From: Streptomyces poriferorum
GTDB taxonomy: Bacteria; Actinomycetota; Actinomycetes; Streptomycetales; Streptomycetaceae
Length of the DNA stretch: 54,638 nt
Assembly (NCBI RefSeq): GCF_019399235.1
Contig: NZ_JAELVH010000009.1
Span: 1-54,638 of the forward strand
Direction of reading: 5' to 3'
A model generated the notes under the pieces. It saw only the letters and a program-made list of their open reading frames with translations. It made no database searches and was not told the origin of the DNA. Within the stretch, counting starts at the first letter, position 1, and each line of letters starts with the position of its first letter. Shown here piece by piece: positions 23,578-32,055 of the stretch. Made by a program: the position numbers and the translations under genes.

Positions 23578-23841
23578 TCACCAGGAGCTGCCGGGGCGCA
23601 CTGCCAGCCGGGGGTGGTGGGCGGCGAGCACCTTGTTGGCGCGGGCCAGCTCGGAGAGGGCCTGCTCCCGGTCGGCCTGGTCCTCGATGTCGAGCCGCGG
23701 GCCGCGGAAGCTGCGGACCTCGCGCGCGGCGCACTCGGCGTCGAACTCCGCCTCCAGGATGTGCGCCGGGATGCAGGAGCCGATCAGCGCCGCGATGCGG
23801 TCCGGGATCGGTACGGGGACGAGCAGGTGTGAGGCGGTCAT
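23578..23841 (-). CDS. Small hypothetical protein (87 aa)
   Basis: An 87-residue reading frame. The ATG (23841-23839) is preceded by GAGAGGGAA at a good distance. The product has a short hydrophobic start (MTASHLLVPVPIPDRIAALIGSCIPAHIL) and a charged helical rest (EFDAECAAREVRSF, DIEDQADREQALSELARANKVLAAHHP). I do not recognise the family. Reality is supported by the ribosome site, the following hairpin, and the operator-like motif upstream (23991-24012), which is shared with the SCP2 operon and suggests joint control. Confidence 0.5.
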   Translation of the reverse strand: MTASHLLVPVPIPDRIAALIGSCIPAHILEAEFDAECAAREVRSFRGPRLDIEDQADREQALSELARANKVLAAHHPRLAVRPGSSW

Positions 23842-23990
23842 GGGGGTTCCCTCTCGAATGGTGGCCAGGAGGTCGGGCGTTGCGCCGCCGGGTGGGCGGA
23901 CGACTCCTCCATATGTACGGGACGCAGTTCCGGGTTTCTCGTTGAGAACGTCTCCGTGTGGCAACCGTTCGCGACTGACCGGCTATTTCC

Positions 23991-24012
23991 GCTTACCCAT
24001 AAGTAAGTTGAC
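23991..24012. promoter_or_regulatory. Second copy of the operator-like motif
   Basis: CTTAC (23992-23996) and GTAAG (24003-24007) form a dyad. AAGTAAGTTGAC (24001-24012) is the exact reverse complement of 23511-23522, and GCTTACC at the other end is also shared. The spacer differs in length from the first copy. It lies about 150 bases upstream of the small gene starting at 23841. Confidence 0.5.
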
Positions 24013-24056
24013 CCGCTGTGCCGTACCGGCCCCGGCCCGCACGGCCCGAGGTCTGC

Positions 24057-25271
24057 TCAGCGGGGGATGTTCTCGCTGCGTGACCGCAGCTGGAGCGCGC
24101 GCAGCACCGCCTCCGTGGAGAACCGGCTTTCAGGATCGGTGAGTTGTTCGCCGAATATCGTCTCCAGGTTGCGCATGCGGTAGCGCACGGTCTGCGGGTG
24201 CACTTCGAGCAGGGCGCCCATGTGTGCGGCTGTGCCCCGGGTGTCGAGCCAGATGCGCAAGGTCTCGATCAGCCGGTCCCGCCGGGTGGCGGTGATGCCC
24301 GAGATCGGGGCGAGCTCCCGCTGGGCGAGTTGGTCGAGCAGTGCGGGGTCGGACAGCAGCCAGAGCGTGACCAGGTGGTTCTCGCAGAGCGCGAGTGGCG
24401 CGTCGTCGATGACCCCGCTGTCGATGAGTTCCAGTACCCGCCGGGCCCAGCGGATGGAGTCGGAGGCCTGCGCCGTGGGAACGGTGGGGCCGATCGCGAC
24501 CCGGGTGCCGATCAGTGCCCGCTCGAGCATCTGTCTGCGTGCCTCGTCGAGCGGTCCCGGTATCAGCAGGTGTGGTTGCGGGCTGCTGAGGTCGACCAGC
24601 ATGTCGCGGTCCGCGTCGACGCGGTCGAGCCCGGCGGGGGCTCGCGCGGCGACCAGGGTGACCTGTTCGGGCAAGGGCCAGCCGGTCTGTTCGCACAGCT
24701 CGGCGATGGCGGTGCGCGGGACCGGCCGCCCGGCGAGGATGAGATGGAGCAGGCGCCTGCGCGTGGCCTCGCTCTGCTCGCCCGACTGGGACTGGACCTC
24801 GAGGAAGCCTTCCCGCGACAGCGATTCCAGTTCGTCGACATAGGCGAAGAGCGCGTCGGCGAAGCTGAGCATGAGAGCGGGCGAGAAGCTGTAGCTCCGG
24901 CCGACCTTCTTCGCGCGGCGCAGCGCCACCCGGGCGCCGAGGCGGTAGGCCCCCTGAAGCGCCTCCATGCTCCGGCCCTCGTAGGCCTCGAACCGGCCGA
25001 AGCGCCGGCACATGTCGTCGCGCAGGCTGGTGGACGTGGAGGGCTCCGCGACCAGGTCGACGAAGGAGGCGAGGCTCTGCTCCACGCCGACCCGTAACGC
25101 CTGTCCGTTGGGGCCGTCGAGCAGACGCGCGTACACCGGATACGCCCGGGTCACCTCGACGCCTATTTCCTTGATGAGACTGGGAAGTTCGGGCCGCATG
25201 ATTGCGGCGAACTCCTGCGGGAGAGGGCCCAGCGGATCGTCGGCGTCGGACGGATGAATGCGGTGCGGCAT
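24057..25271 (-). CDS. PucR/CdaR-family regulator with a TTA codon
   Basis: A 404-residue regulator. The N-terminal half is helical (MRPELPSLIKEIGVEVTRAYPVYARLLDGPNG, MEALQGAYRLGARVALRRAKKVGRSY). The C-terminus carries the PucR helix-turn-helix: LIETLRIWLDTRGTAAHMGALLEVHPQTVRYRMRNLETIFGEQL. The ATG at 25271 follows AAGGGGA; the frame continues upstream, but that segment has no coding character. Codon 59 (25097-25095) is TTA, so translation should depend on the bldA tRNA. It is transcribed away from the secreted-protein genes and the mce operon, with a 1-kb gap between, and is the closest regulator to them. Control of that island is an inference. Confidence 0.85.
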   Translation of the reverse strand: MPHRIHPSDADDPLGPLPQEFAAIMRPELPSLIKEIGVEVTRAYPVYARLLDGPNGQALRVGVEQSLASFVDLVAEPSTSTSLRDDMCRRFGRFEAYEGRSMEALQGAYRLGARVALRRAKKVGRSYSFSPALMLSFADALFAYVDELESLSREGFLEVQSQSGEQSEATRRRLLHLILAGRPVPRTAIAELCEQTGWPLPEQVTLVAARAPAGLDRVDADRDMLVDLSSPQPHLLIPGPLDEARRQMLERALIGTRVAIGPTVPTAQASDSIRWARRVLELIDSGVIDDAPLALCENHLVTLWLLSDPALLDQLAQRELAPISGITATRRDRLIETLRIWLDTRGTAAHMGALLEVHPQTVRYRMRNLETIFGEQLTDPESRFSTEAVLRALQLRSRSENIPR

Positions 25272-26291
25272 GACTTTCCCCTTGCTCTCCGGCGCCCGGT
25301 GGGGGTGAGGCAGTGGGGGAAAGCGCTCCCACGAACCGACAGGTGCGTACCAAGTTCGCGATGAAGATAGACCAAGTCGGGCATCGTGCACACCACTTGA
25401 ACAAGATCGAAGTGCAGGGGCCACACATCCTGACCGCGTTGTGGTACTTCCGTGCAGGTGGGGCGCGAATACTCACTTCAAGACAATGTTTTCCGGCCGC
25501 TTACTCCTCTCGCGACAATTAAGTAACCCTGGGTAATGGGGAAATTGGGCGGGCTCGGCCCGATTCGTCGCCGAGTGCTCCGGGAGTCGGGAATCCGCAT
25601 GCCTCCGGAGGGTTTCCGGGGAGGGGGTGCGGCAGGTGTCCTGTACCGTTCGCAACCGCCGTGTGCTCGGGGATTTCCGGCGTCCTGGCATGGGGGCTCG
25701 CGCGCCGGGAGAGTTTTCGGAGGCGCACATTCCGATATTCGCGCCCGGCCGGCCACCGGTACGCCGGCCTTACTGTCCGTCACGGACCGGGCTGGGTGGC
25801 CCGGAGACGTCGCGGGTCCCGGCGGCCTCCCCCCAAGCTGTCGGCCTCTCGCGGATCTCGTGCTGCCGTGCGGGTGGCACCCGTGTGCGGGGCCCGCGCA
25901 CATTCGGTACGGGGCCGGCTCCGCCTCGCTTGACCAGTGATGCGCGAGCCCCTGGCCGCACGAAACGGTGGGGGCGTGCGTGTATGTGCCGGCTCGGGTG
26001 GCCGGGGTCGGCCCCCGTCCGTGGCCGGGAAACTGCGCAGTAAGTGCTAAGCCGTTCAATTGAATTAGTGACCTGCGGACGAGGAAAAAATCTCTTACGG
26101 AGAATCTTGACCAGCAGGATTGTGCTCAAAGTTTCCCGCAAGTAACGTCCCGGCCTGTCACAGAACGTGTGTGGCTGAACAGGGCACGGCCCTCACGCAA
26201 CACGGTTCATCCCGCACTTCCTGCCTCGGCGCAGGATTCCTGGTGCGTCCCCACAACAGTGCACCCGCATTGTCGAATCGGAGGAACTACT
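25272..26291. other. 1-kb divergent gap between the pucR-type regulator and the secreted-protein genes
   Basis: No reading frame here has both a ribosome site and coding bias; overlapping frames on both strands look like GC-rich noise. The two ends are AT-richer than the middle (25330-25550 and 26040-26150), as expected for two promoters. Short dyads: GTCCGT and ACGGAC around one base (25775-25787), TTCAATTGAA (26055-26064), CACTT with AAGTG (25394-25414). A possible -35 element TTGACC is at 26107. The size leaves room for a small RNA or a long leader, but I cannot define one. Confidence 0.5.
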
Positions 26292-26924
26292 GTGCGCAAC
26301 TCCCTCAGAAGGCTCGTGGTCGCGACAGGCGCCACCGTCGCCGCTGTCGTTCTCGCCGCCCCCGCAGCAACGGCCGGCGCCACGGCCGTGTGGACTGTCG
26401 GTCCCTCGTCGCCCGAGACGTTCTCGGCCACCGCCACCAGTGCGGTGCTCACCCTCAACAGCATCCCGATGACATGTTCGGGGTCCGCTGCCGCCGGCAC
26501 GCTGACCTCGGCCAGTGGCACCACGAACGTCCAGGTGGGCACGATCGCCCCGCTGACGTTCAGCGGCTGCACCAGCCCGTTCGGCACCGTGACGCCGACC
26601 ACCAACACCTCGCCGGCGTGGCGCCTGGTGGCCAACACCTACAGCGGTGGGGTCACCAGCGGCTACATCGACGGTGTCCAGGCGACCATCAAGGTGCTCA
26701 CCTGCACCTTCACGGTGACGGGCCGGGTCGCGGCGACCTACACCAACTCCACCGGCAAGCTGGCGGTCTCCAACAACGCCACCTACAAGCTGTCCGTCGC
26801 GACGATCAGCGCCAGCGGCTGCAGCGGCATCGCCAAGGTCGGTGACGTCCCGACGTTCACCTCCTCCTACGGGGCGGTCACCCCGGCCGGCGGCACGACC
26901 AAGCCGACCATCGTCTACAGCTGA
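26292..26924 (+). CDS. Secreted protein of unknown function
   Basis: A 210-residue exported protein. The signal peptide is clear: positive MRNSLRRL, hydrophobic VVATGATVAAVVLAAPAATA, and a likely cut after ATA-GATA or nearby. The mature part is Thr/Ser/Gly rich with short beta-like strands and four Cys residues (MTCSGS, SGCTSPF, LTCTFTV, SGCSGIA), suggesting two disulfides. The GTG at 26292 has GGAGGA 6 bases upstream. It is the first of three co-directional secreted-protein genes ahead of the mce operon. A perfect palindrome terminator follows, so it may be expressed alone. I cannot name a domain. Confidence 0.75.
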   Translation: MRNSLRRLVVATGATVAAVVLAAPAATAGATAVWTVGPSSPETFSATATSAVLTLNSIPMTCSGSAAAGTLTSASGTTNVQVGTIAPLTFSGCTSPFGTVTPTTNTSPAWRLVANTYSGGVTSGYIDGVQATIKVLTCTFTVTGRVAATYTNSTGKLAVSNNATYKLSVATISASGCSGIAKVGDVPTFTSSYGAVTPAGGTTKPTIVYS

Positions 26925-26957
26925 TCCGGCCACCGCACGATCCGGCCGGAACGGGTC

Positions 26958-26985
26958 CGCGCGGCGGGGAGCTCCCCGCCGCGCG
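26958..26985 (+). terminator. Perfect 28-base palindrome, probable terminator
   Basis: CGCGCGGCGGGGAG (26958-26971) is followed at once by its exact complement CTCCCCGCCGCGCG (26972-26985). It lies 34 bases after the first secreted-protein stop and 38 bases before the next start. Confidence 0.7.
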
Positions 26986-27022
26986 AGCCGCCGTCCGGCT
27001 CGCCCGAAGGGAGACAGCGTCA

Positions 27023-28573
27023 GTGATGCCCATCCTCGCGCCGGGGGTCCGGCGCCGAACCACGGCACGCGGTGCGGTCGTGGCGACCGCGGTGCTTCTG
27101 GGCGGGATGCTGCCAGGAGCCCAGGCGACGGCCGGGGATCACGAGATCGATGCCCACCTCGTGTACACCTGCGACTTCGCATCGGGCGAGCAGCAGGTCC
27201 AGGTGGGTGTCACCGCGACTGTTCCCGACTCCGCCAGGGCCGGTGAGAGGATCACGCCCACCGACGTCGTGACGGAGGTGACCCTTCCGGATGCCGTGGT
27301 CAAGGAACTGGCCGGGGCGGGCGCGGTCACGCTGGGCGCCGAGACCCGGCTCACCACCCGGGTCGGGCAGCAGGGCCACCGTACGGAGACCGAGTGGCTC
27401 GGCACGACCGGCACCGCTGTGCCGGTTCCCGCCTCGGGGCCGCTGACCCTGAGATCGGCCGGCGAAGTCCCCTTCGTCAGGCCTCTTGCGGCGGGCGACC
27501 TCACATTCGACGCCCTCGGGCTCGCGGGTGTGCTGACGCCCAGAAAGGCCGACGGAACCGCGGTCGAACCGGCAGCCACGGCGGCCGGAGGAACCGCGGT
27601 CGAACCGGCCGCCACGGAACTCGCCTGCACCCCCGAGGCCGATCAGCCGACCGGTCTGGGAAAGGTGCGGATCACGGGCGAGGAACCCGGGATCACGCCG
27701 GAGCCCACCTGGCCCGGTGACACCGGGAGCGGTAAGGCCGAGGCCAGGCCGAAGGACCTTGCCGCGCCCGAGGTCGGCGCGCGCAAGGAGCCGTCGGCCG
27801 CGGCCGAAGCGGCGCCTCCCTGCGTGGGTGACCCGAACGACGGGCTCAACATGGTCGCCTACGTCACCGGTTACGCCGACGTGACGAAACTCAGGAGCGC
27901 GACCAAGTTCCCGCTGGCCTGCGCGCAGATCACCCAGGGGGAGACCCGCCCCGACTTCTCCCAGCCCGGCTTCCTCCACATGTACCAGGACTCCGCCGTG
28001 GTACTGGACTACCAGGGCAAACCACAGCTCCCACCGGCCTCGGGGACGTTCCTGACCTTCGGTTTCATGCCGACCACGGCGGTCATGGAGATGACCCAGA
28101 TACCGCCGAAGACCGGCGGCGACGGCCTCCTCGTCCCCAACATCAAGTCCGACATCGCGATCGATCTCTCGAACAACTCCAGCAAGAACATCACGGTCAT
28201 CACGATGGACTTCATGCTGCGGCTGCGTGATGTCGAGGTCAACGGCGTACCGATGGACGTCGGGGACTCGTGCCGCACGAGCAAGCCCTTCCGCCTCACG
28301 CTGGAGGGGCGGATGACCATGACGCCGGAGGGCGTCATCGACGGATACACCCTGGTCAGCGGTGGTGTGCTGACCGGTTCGGTCACCATCCCGCCGTTCA
28401 GCGGATGCGGAACCGCCGGTGAGGACCTCGACAGTCTGTTCACGGCGTCCATCTCCGGCGAGTCCGGCTACGTCAAGCAGACCCAGGGAGCTCCGTGCGC
28501 GACCGTGAGCGCCGACCCCACGTACTGCACGCCTGAGGGGCAGCCCGTCAACGTACCCGTCGCGGAGCGCTGA
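27023..28573 (+). CDS. Secreted DUF6801-domain protein
   Basis: A 516-residue exported protein. A signal peptide (RRRTTARGAVVATAVLLGGMLPGAQATAG) is followed by a DUF6801-like domain at about residues 38-115 (IDAHLVYTCDFASGEQQVQVGVTATVPDSARAGERITPTDVVTEVTLPDAVVKELAGAGAVTLGAETRLTTRV). Next comes an Ala/Glu/Pro-rich linker with a repeated GTAVEPAAT unit, and then a C-terminal domain from about residue 270 (LNMVAYVTGYADVTKLRSATKF...) with several Cys. The domain is known only from actinobacterial surface proteins and has no assigned function. The GTG at 27023 and ATG at 27026 are both possible; AAGGGAG lies 9-12 bases upstream. It sits between the two other secreted genes. Confidence 0.8.
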   Translation: MMPILAPGVRRRTTARGAVVATAVLLGGMLPGAQATAGDHEIDAHLVYTCDFASGEQQVQVGVTATVPDSARAGERITPTDVVTEVTLPDAVVKELAGAGAVTLGAETRLTTRVGQQGHRTETEWLGTTGTAVPVPASGPLTLRSAGEVPFVRPLAAGDLTFDALGLAGVLTPRKADGTAVEPAATAAGGTAVEPAATELACTPEADQPTGLGKVRITGEEPGITPEPTWPGDTGSGKAEARPKDLAAPEVGARKEPSAAAEAAPPCVGDPNDGLNMVAYVTGYADVTKLRSATKFPLACAQITQGETRPDFSQPGFLHMYQDSAVVLDYQGKPQLPPASGTFLTFGFMPTTAVMEMTQIPPKTGGDGLLVPNIKSDIAIDLSNNSSKNITVITMDFMLRLRDVEVNGVPMDVGDSCRTSKPFRLTLEGRMTMTPEGVIDGYTLVSGGVLTGSVTIPPFSGCGTAGEDLDSLFTASISGESGYVKQTQGAPCATVSADPTYCTPEGQPVNVPVAER

Positions 28574-28651
28574 ACCGGCTCGTCCCGCGCAGGCCCCCTA
28601 TCGCACCGCGTCCGGCATTCCACACTGATGCGCGAAACGAATCGAGGAACA

Positions 28652-29602
28652 ATGAGACCTGTCCTGAAGAGCTGGCGAACCGGCCTTCTCGCGGCCGCGG
28701 CCACCGCGGCACTGGTCGTACCGGTGATCGCCTCGCCCGCCGGTGCGGCAGCGGCGGCCCCTCAGCTCAACGGAAACTGGGCGCCGTTCAACCGGTGTCC
28801 GGTGGACGCTCCCGCCATGCTGGCCACGGACGGCGATGCCGAGATCGCCCTGTGCGTGACCTCGACGTCCCCCAGCGGCACGATCAAGCTCGGCAACACC
28901 ACCGCGACGACCGGGGCGACCAATCTCCAGTTCGGCGTGGTCCAGCACCCGGCCGAGGGCACCTACAGCGTCGTGCCGCCGGCCGCCGGGTCCATCATCA
29001 GTGACCGGACCACCATTCCCGGCGGTCTGATCGGGCTGATGTGCCCGAGCGACATCCCGTTCGTGACGTCCATCTGCAACCAGATCACCAACGGCACACT
29101 GAACAAGGTCACGGCCACGGTCGAGTCGGCGGGAGCGCCGAAGGACTTCGACCTGGTGGCGGGACTCAGCTCCGGACCGATCGTCTCCCTGCCGATCAGG
29201 ATCCACCTGGAGAACCCGTTCCTCGGCTCGGGCTGCTACCTCGGCTCGTCCTCCAACCCGATCGTGCTGCACCCGGGCAATCTGAGCCAGCCGGAGCTCG
29301 GCGTGACGCTGTTCGATCCCAACGGGGCGACGAACCCGGAGGGTTCGCTGATCCAGTTCGCCCTGACCGGCGCCTCCCAGGGTGACAGCACCTTCTCCGT
29401 ACCCAAGTCCAGCGGCTGTGGGCTGGGTGGCCTTCTCAACGGTGTGCTCGACCTCAAGACCGGGCTGCCCGCGGGGTCCGGAAAGAACAACCTGGTGCTG
29501 AACAACGCCTCGACGTACACCGTCGGCCTGACCGCGCCCGGCGCCGTCGTACCCGACGCCGGAAAGATTCTTTCCGACAACTGGCATTCCGCTGTGAAGT
29601 AA
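28652..29602 (+). CDS. Secreted protein of unknown function
   Basis: A 316-residue exported protein. The signal peptide is SWRTGLLAAAATAALVVPVIASPAGAAAAA. The mature part has paired Cys (NRCPVD, ALCVTS, LMCPSDIP, SICNQIT, SGCYLGS, SGCGLGG) and many short beta strands (GTIKLGNTTATTGATNLQFGVVQ; NPIVLHPGNLSQPELGVTLFDPNG). The ATG at 28652 has GAGG 4-5 bases upstream and is preferred over an ATG 24 bases earlier. It lies 78 bases after the DUF6801 gene with no clear terminator between, so the two may share a transcript. A strong terminator follows. I do not recognise a named family. Confidence 0.75.
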   Translation: MRPVLKSWRTGLLAAAATAALVVPVIASPAGAAAAAPQLNGNWAPFNRCPVDAPAMLATDGDAEIALCVTSTSPSGTIKLGNTTATTGATNLQFGVVQHPAEGTYSVVPPAAGSIISDRTTIPGGLIGLMCPSDIPFVTSICNQITNGTLNKVTATVESAGAPKDFDLVAGLSSGPIVSLPIRIHLENPFLGSGCYLGSSSNPIVLHPGNLSQPELGVTLFDPNGATNPEGSLIQFALTGASQGDSTFSVPKSSGCGLGGLLNGVLDLKTGLPAGSGKNNLVLNNASTYTVGLTAPGAVVPDAGKILSDNWHSAVK

Positions 29603-29671
29603 CCCGCCCCTCCCGGGCCGGCCGAAGCGGATTTGTCACTTCGTGCGTGCCCCATGCCGTCCCGTGTTCGC

Positions 29672-29708
29672 GCCCGCCCCGGTCAGGTCACTCCTGGCCG
29701 GGGCGGGC
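29672..29708 (+). terminator. Terminator of the secreted-protein genes
   Basis: GCCCGCCCCGG (29672-29682) pairs perfectly with CCGGGGCGGGC (29698-29708) across a 15-base loop, 70 bases after the stop at 29602. Confidence 0.65.
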
Positions 29709-29998
29709 TGCGTCCTGCCCAGGGGCGGCGAATCGTTTCCGCTCGAAGCGCCCGGCCCTCCGGAAACAACTCACATCCGGATAGGTTTCGAAAGCCCGTT
29801 GCTCACTGCGGGACAAGAAATCCGCACCCGGAGATACCGGTCGAGAAAGTTCATGAACCAGTATTGCGAACTCAGGTTACCGGGCCGTAGCGTCCGCACT
29901 GAGGGGGGCGACAGCCATCTTGTCCGAAAGGCGTGAGGCTCGGGCTCCTGGCGGGTCCGGACCACCGGACCGAAGGCCGGGGCCAGGTGCGCAGATTC

Positions 29999-30036
29999 TG
30001 ACAAGCCCACCGAGTGGGATTGTCAATCAGTGACAA
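29999..30036. promoter_or_regulatory. Array of TGACAA half-sites upstream of the mce operon
   Basis: TGACAA (29999-30004), TTGTCA (30020-30025) and TGACAA (30031-30036) are spaced as two overlapping inverted repeats. The first pair encloses a further dyad, CCCAC-CGA-GTGGG (30006-30018), making a 27-base near-perfect palindrome. The second pair has a 5-base spacer. The array ends 175 bases before mceG, in the presumed promoter region. It is a good candidate for a dimeric repressor or activator site for the operon. Confidence 0.55.
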
Positions 30037-30211
30037 GTGGTCCGACCTGAGCCATCGATTCACCGATCTCCGCTGCTCAACGGCTTGTCCTGGCGGTTTC
30101 GGCGGACATAACGTGCGCCTCCTGATGCATGTGTGACGAGCCGCCATTGGATTTCTCAGAGCCGGAGTGCTGACTGATGACTTCGTTCACCGACACGTCG
30201 AGGGAGGGCCG

Positions 30212-31207
30212 ATGGGAATCGAAGTAGTCGTGGAAGGCCTGACGAAATCCTTCGGAAAGCAGAACATCTGGCAGGACGTCAGCCTCACTCTCCCGGCCGG
30301 CGAGGTGAGCGTCATGCTCGGCCCGTCAGGAACGGGAAAGACCGTCTTTCTCAAATCCATCATCGGTCTGCTCAAACCTGAACAGGGCCGCGTCCTCGTC
30401 AATGGCGTCGACATGGTGAACGGTTCCGAGCGGGACATCATGGAAGCCCGCAAACTGTTCGGCCTCATGTTCCAGGACGGTGCGCTCTTCGGCTCGATGT
30501 CGCTTTTCGACAACATCGCGTTCCCGCTCCGGGAGCACACCCGTAAGAAGGAATCCGAGATCCGCCGCATCGTGATGGAGCGGATCGACGTGGTCGGCCT
30601 CCTGGGCGCCGAGGACAAGCTGCCCGGCGAGATCTCCGGGGGTATGCGCAAGCGGGCCGGCCTGGCCCGGGCGCTCGTCCTGGACCCGCAGATCATCCTC
30701 TGCGACGAACCCGACTCCGGACTCGACCCGGTCCGCACCGCGTTCATCTCCCAGCTCCTCGTCGACCTGAACGCCCAGATCGACGCGACGATGCTCATCG
30801 TCACGCACAACCTCGACATCGCCTCCACGGTCCCGGACAACATGGGGATGCTGTTCTGCCGCAACCTCGTCACCTTCGGGCCGCGCGAGGTGCTGCTCAC
30901 CAGTGATCTGCCCGTGGTCAACCAGTTCCTGGCCGGGCGTTGCGAAGGCCCCATCGGGATGTCCGAGGAGAAAGACGCCGCCACCCTCGCCGCCGAGGAG
31001 CTCAACGGCTATGGGCAGGGCATCAGTTCGGCCAACGCCCCGCGCACCGTCGTCCCGCAGCTGGAGCCCTCGCCGGGCCTCCCGGTGCGCCAGGGCGCCC
31101 TGCGCCGCCGGGAGCGGGTCATGTCGATGATGGGACAGCTGCCGGAGGCCGCCCGTACCGCCATCCTGAACAGCTACAGTCCTGCCGCGGGCGGTGGTCG
31201 CCCGTGA
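30212..31207 (+). CDS. mceG: MCE-system ABC transporter ATPase MceG (Mkl)
   Basis: A 331-residue ATP-binding subunit. Walker A is GPSGTGKT (37-44), the signature is ISGGMRKRAGLARAL, and Walker B with catalytic Glu is IILCDEPDSGLDP. The MlaF/Mkl-type signature SGGM distinguishes it from ordinary importers. About 80 residues beyond the ATPase core form the C-terminal extension typical of actinobacterial MceG. It should drive lipid or sterol import through YrbEA/YrbEB and the MceA-F proteins. In mycobacteria mceG is usually unlinked; here it is the first gene of the operon. The ATG at 30212 has AGGGAGGG (30201-30208) upstream. The stop overlaps yrbEA (GTGA). Confidence 0.93.
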   Translation: MGIEVVVEGLTKSFGKQNIWQDVSLTLPAGEVSVMLGPSGTGKTVFLKSIIGLLKPEQGRVLVNGVDMVNGSERDIMEARKLFGLMFQDGALFGSMSLFDNIAFPLREHTRKKESEIRRIVMERIDVVGLLGAEDKLPGEISGGMRKRAGLARALVLDPQIILCDEPDSGLDPVRTAFISQLLVDLNAQIDATMLIVTHNLDIASTVPDNMGMLFCRNLVTFGPREVLLTSDLPVVNQFLAGRCEGPIGMSEEKDAATLAAEELNGYGQGISSANAPRTVVPQLEPSPGLPVRQGALRRRERVMSMMGQLPEAARTAILNSYSPAAGGGRP

Positions 31208-32052
31208 CGGCACCCATGCCGGTGCGGCCCCCCGAGCCGCCGGTGGACCGGGTGCCGGCCAAGGCCCCCGAGCAGAGACGCCCGAGCCGGTTGTCCGCCC
31301 CGTTGCGCGAGACCGGGAGGCTGTTCGCCCTGGCCGGGACCGTGTGCCGCGAGACCTTCCGACGGCCTTTCCAGGTACGGGAGTTCATCGAGCAGTTCTG
31401 GTTCGTCGCCAGCGTCACGATCCTGCCCGCCGCCCTCGTCTCCATCCCGTTCGGCGCGGTCATCGCCCTCCAGGTCGGCTCGCTCACCCAGCAGCTCGGC
31501 GCCCAGTCGTTCACCGGCGGCGCCAGCGTCCTCGCCGTCATCCAGCAGGCCAGCCCGATCATCGTGGCGCTCCTGGTCTCCGGGGCGGCGGGTTCAGCCA
31601 TCTGCGCCGACCTCGGATCGCGCAAGATCCGTGAGGAGCTCGACGCGATGGAGGTCATGGGCGTCTCGCCCGTGCAGCGCCTGGTCGTCCCGCGCGTGCT
31701 GGCCACCATGCTGGTCGCCGTCCTGCTGAACGGTCTCGTCTCCGTCGTCGGCACGCTCGGCGGCTACTTCTTCAACGTGATCATGCAGGACGGCACCCCG
31801 GGCGCCTATCTCTCCAGCTTCTCCGCCCTGGCCCAGCTGCCGGACCTCTACGTCAGCGAGATCAAGGCCCTGATCTTCGGCTTCATCGCCGGAATCGTCG
31901 CCGCCTACCGCGGACTGAACCCGCGCGGCGGACCGAAGGGGGTCGGCGACGCGGTCAACCAGTCCGTCGTCATCACGTTCATGCTGCTGTTCTTCGTGAA
32001 CATGGTCCTCACGGCGATCTACCTCCAGATCGTCCCCGCGAAGGGGAGCTGA
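31204..32052 (+). CDS. yrbEA: MlaE-family permease YrbEA
   Basis: A 282-residue inner-membrane permease of the MlaE/YrbE family. About 45 Pro/Arg-rich cytoplasmic residues precede an amphipathic segment (ETFRRPFQVREFIEQFWFVA) and five or so membrane helices. The family motif region is GSRKIREELDAMEVMGVSPVQRLVVPRVLA, which contacts the ATPase. With YrbEB it should make the heterodimeric membrane channel of the MCE importer. The GTG at 31204 overlaps the mceG stop by 4 bases. The last helices (NQSVVITFMLLFFVNMVLTAIYLQI) are typical. Confidence 0.93.
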   Translation: MTAPMPVRPPEPPVDRVPAKAPEQRRPSRLSAPLRETGRLFALAGTVCRETFRRPFQVREFIEQFWFVASVTILPAALVSIPFGAVIALQVGSLTQQLGAQSFTGGASVLAVIQQASPIIVALLVSGAAGSAICADLGSRKIREELDAMEVMGVSPVQRLVVPRVLATMLVAVLLNGLVSVVGTLGGYFFNVIMQDGTPGAYLSSFSALAQLPDLYVSEIKALIFGFIAGIVAAYRGLNPRGGPKGVGDAVNQSVVITFMLLFFVNMVLTAIYLQIVPAKGS

Positions 32053-32055
32053 CCG

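Larger units (their letters stand above)
29603..30211. other. 609-base gap before the mce operon
   Basis: No gene is supported. The gap holds, in order: the terminator of the secreted genes (29672-29708), a palindrome GTTCATGAAC (29849-29858), a perfect hairpin GGTCCGG-ACCA-CCGGACC (29954-29971), the TGACAA half-site array (29999-30036), and a less GC-rich stretch to about 30180 that should contain the mce promoter. Confidence 0.55.
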
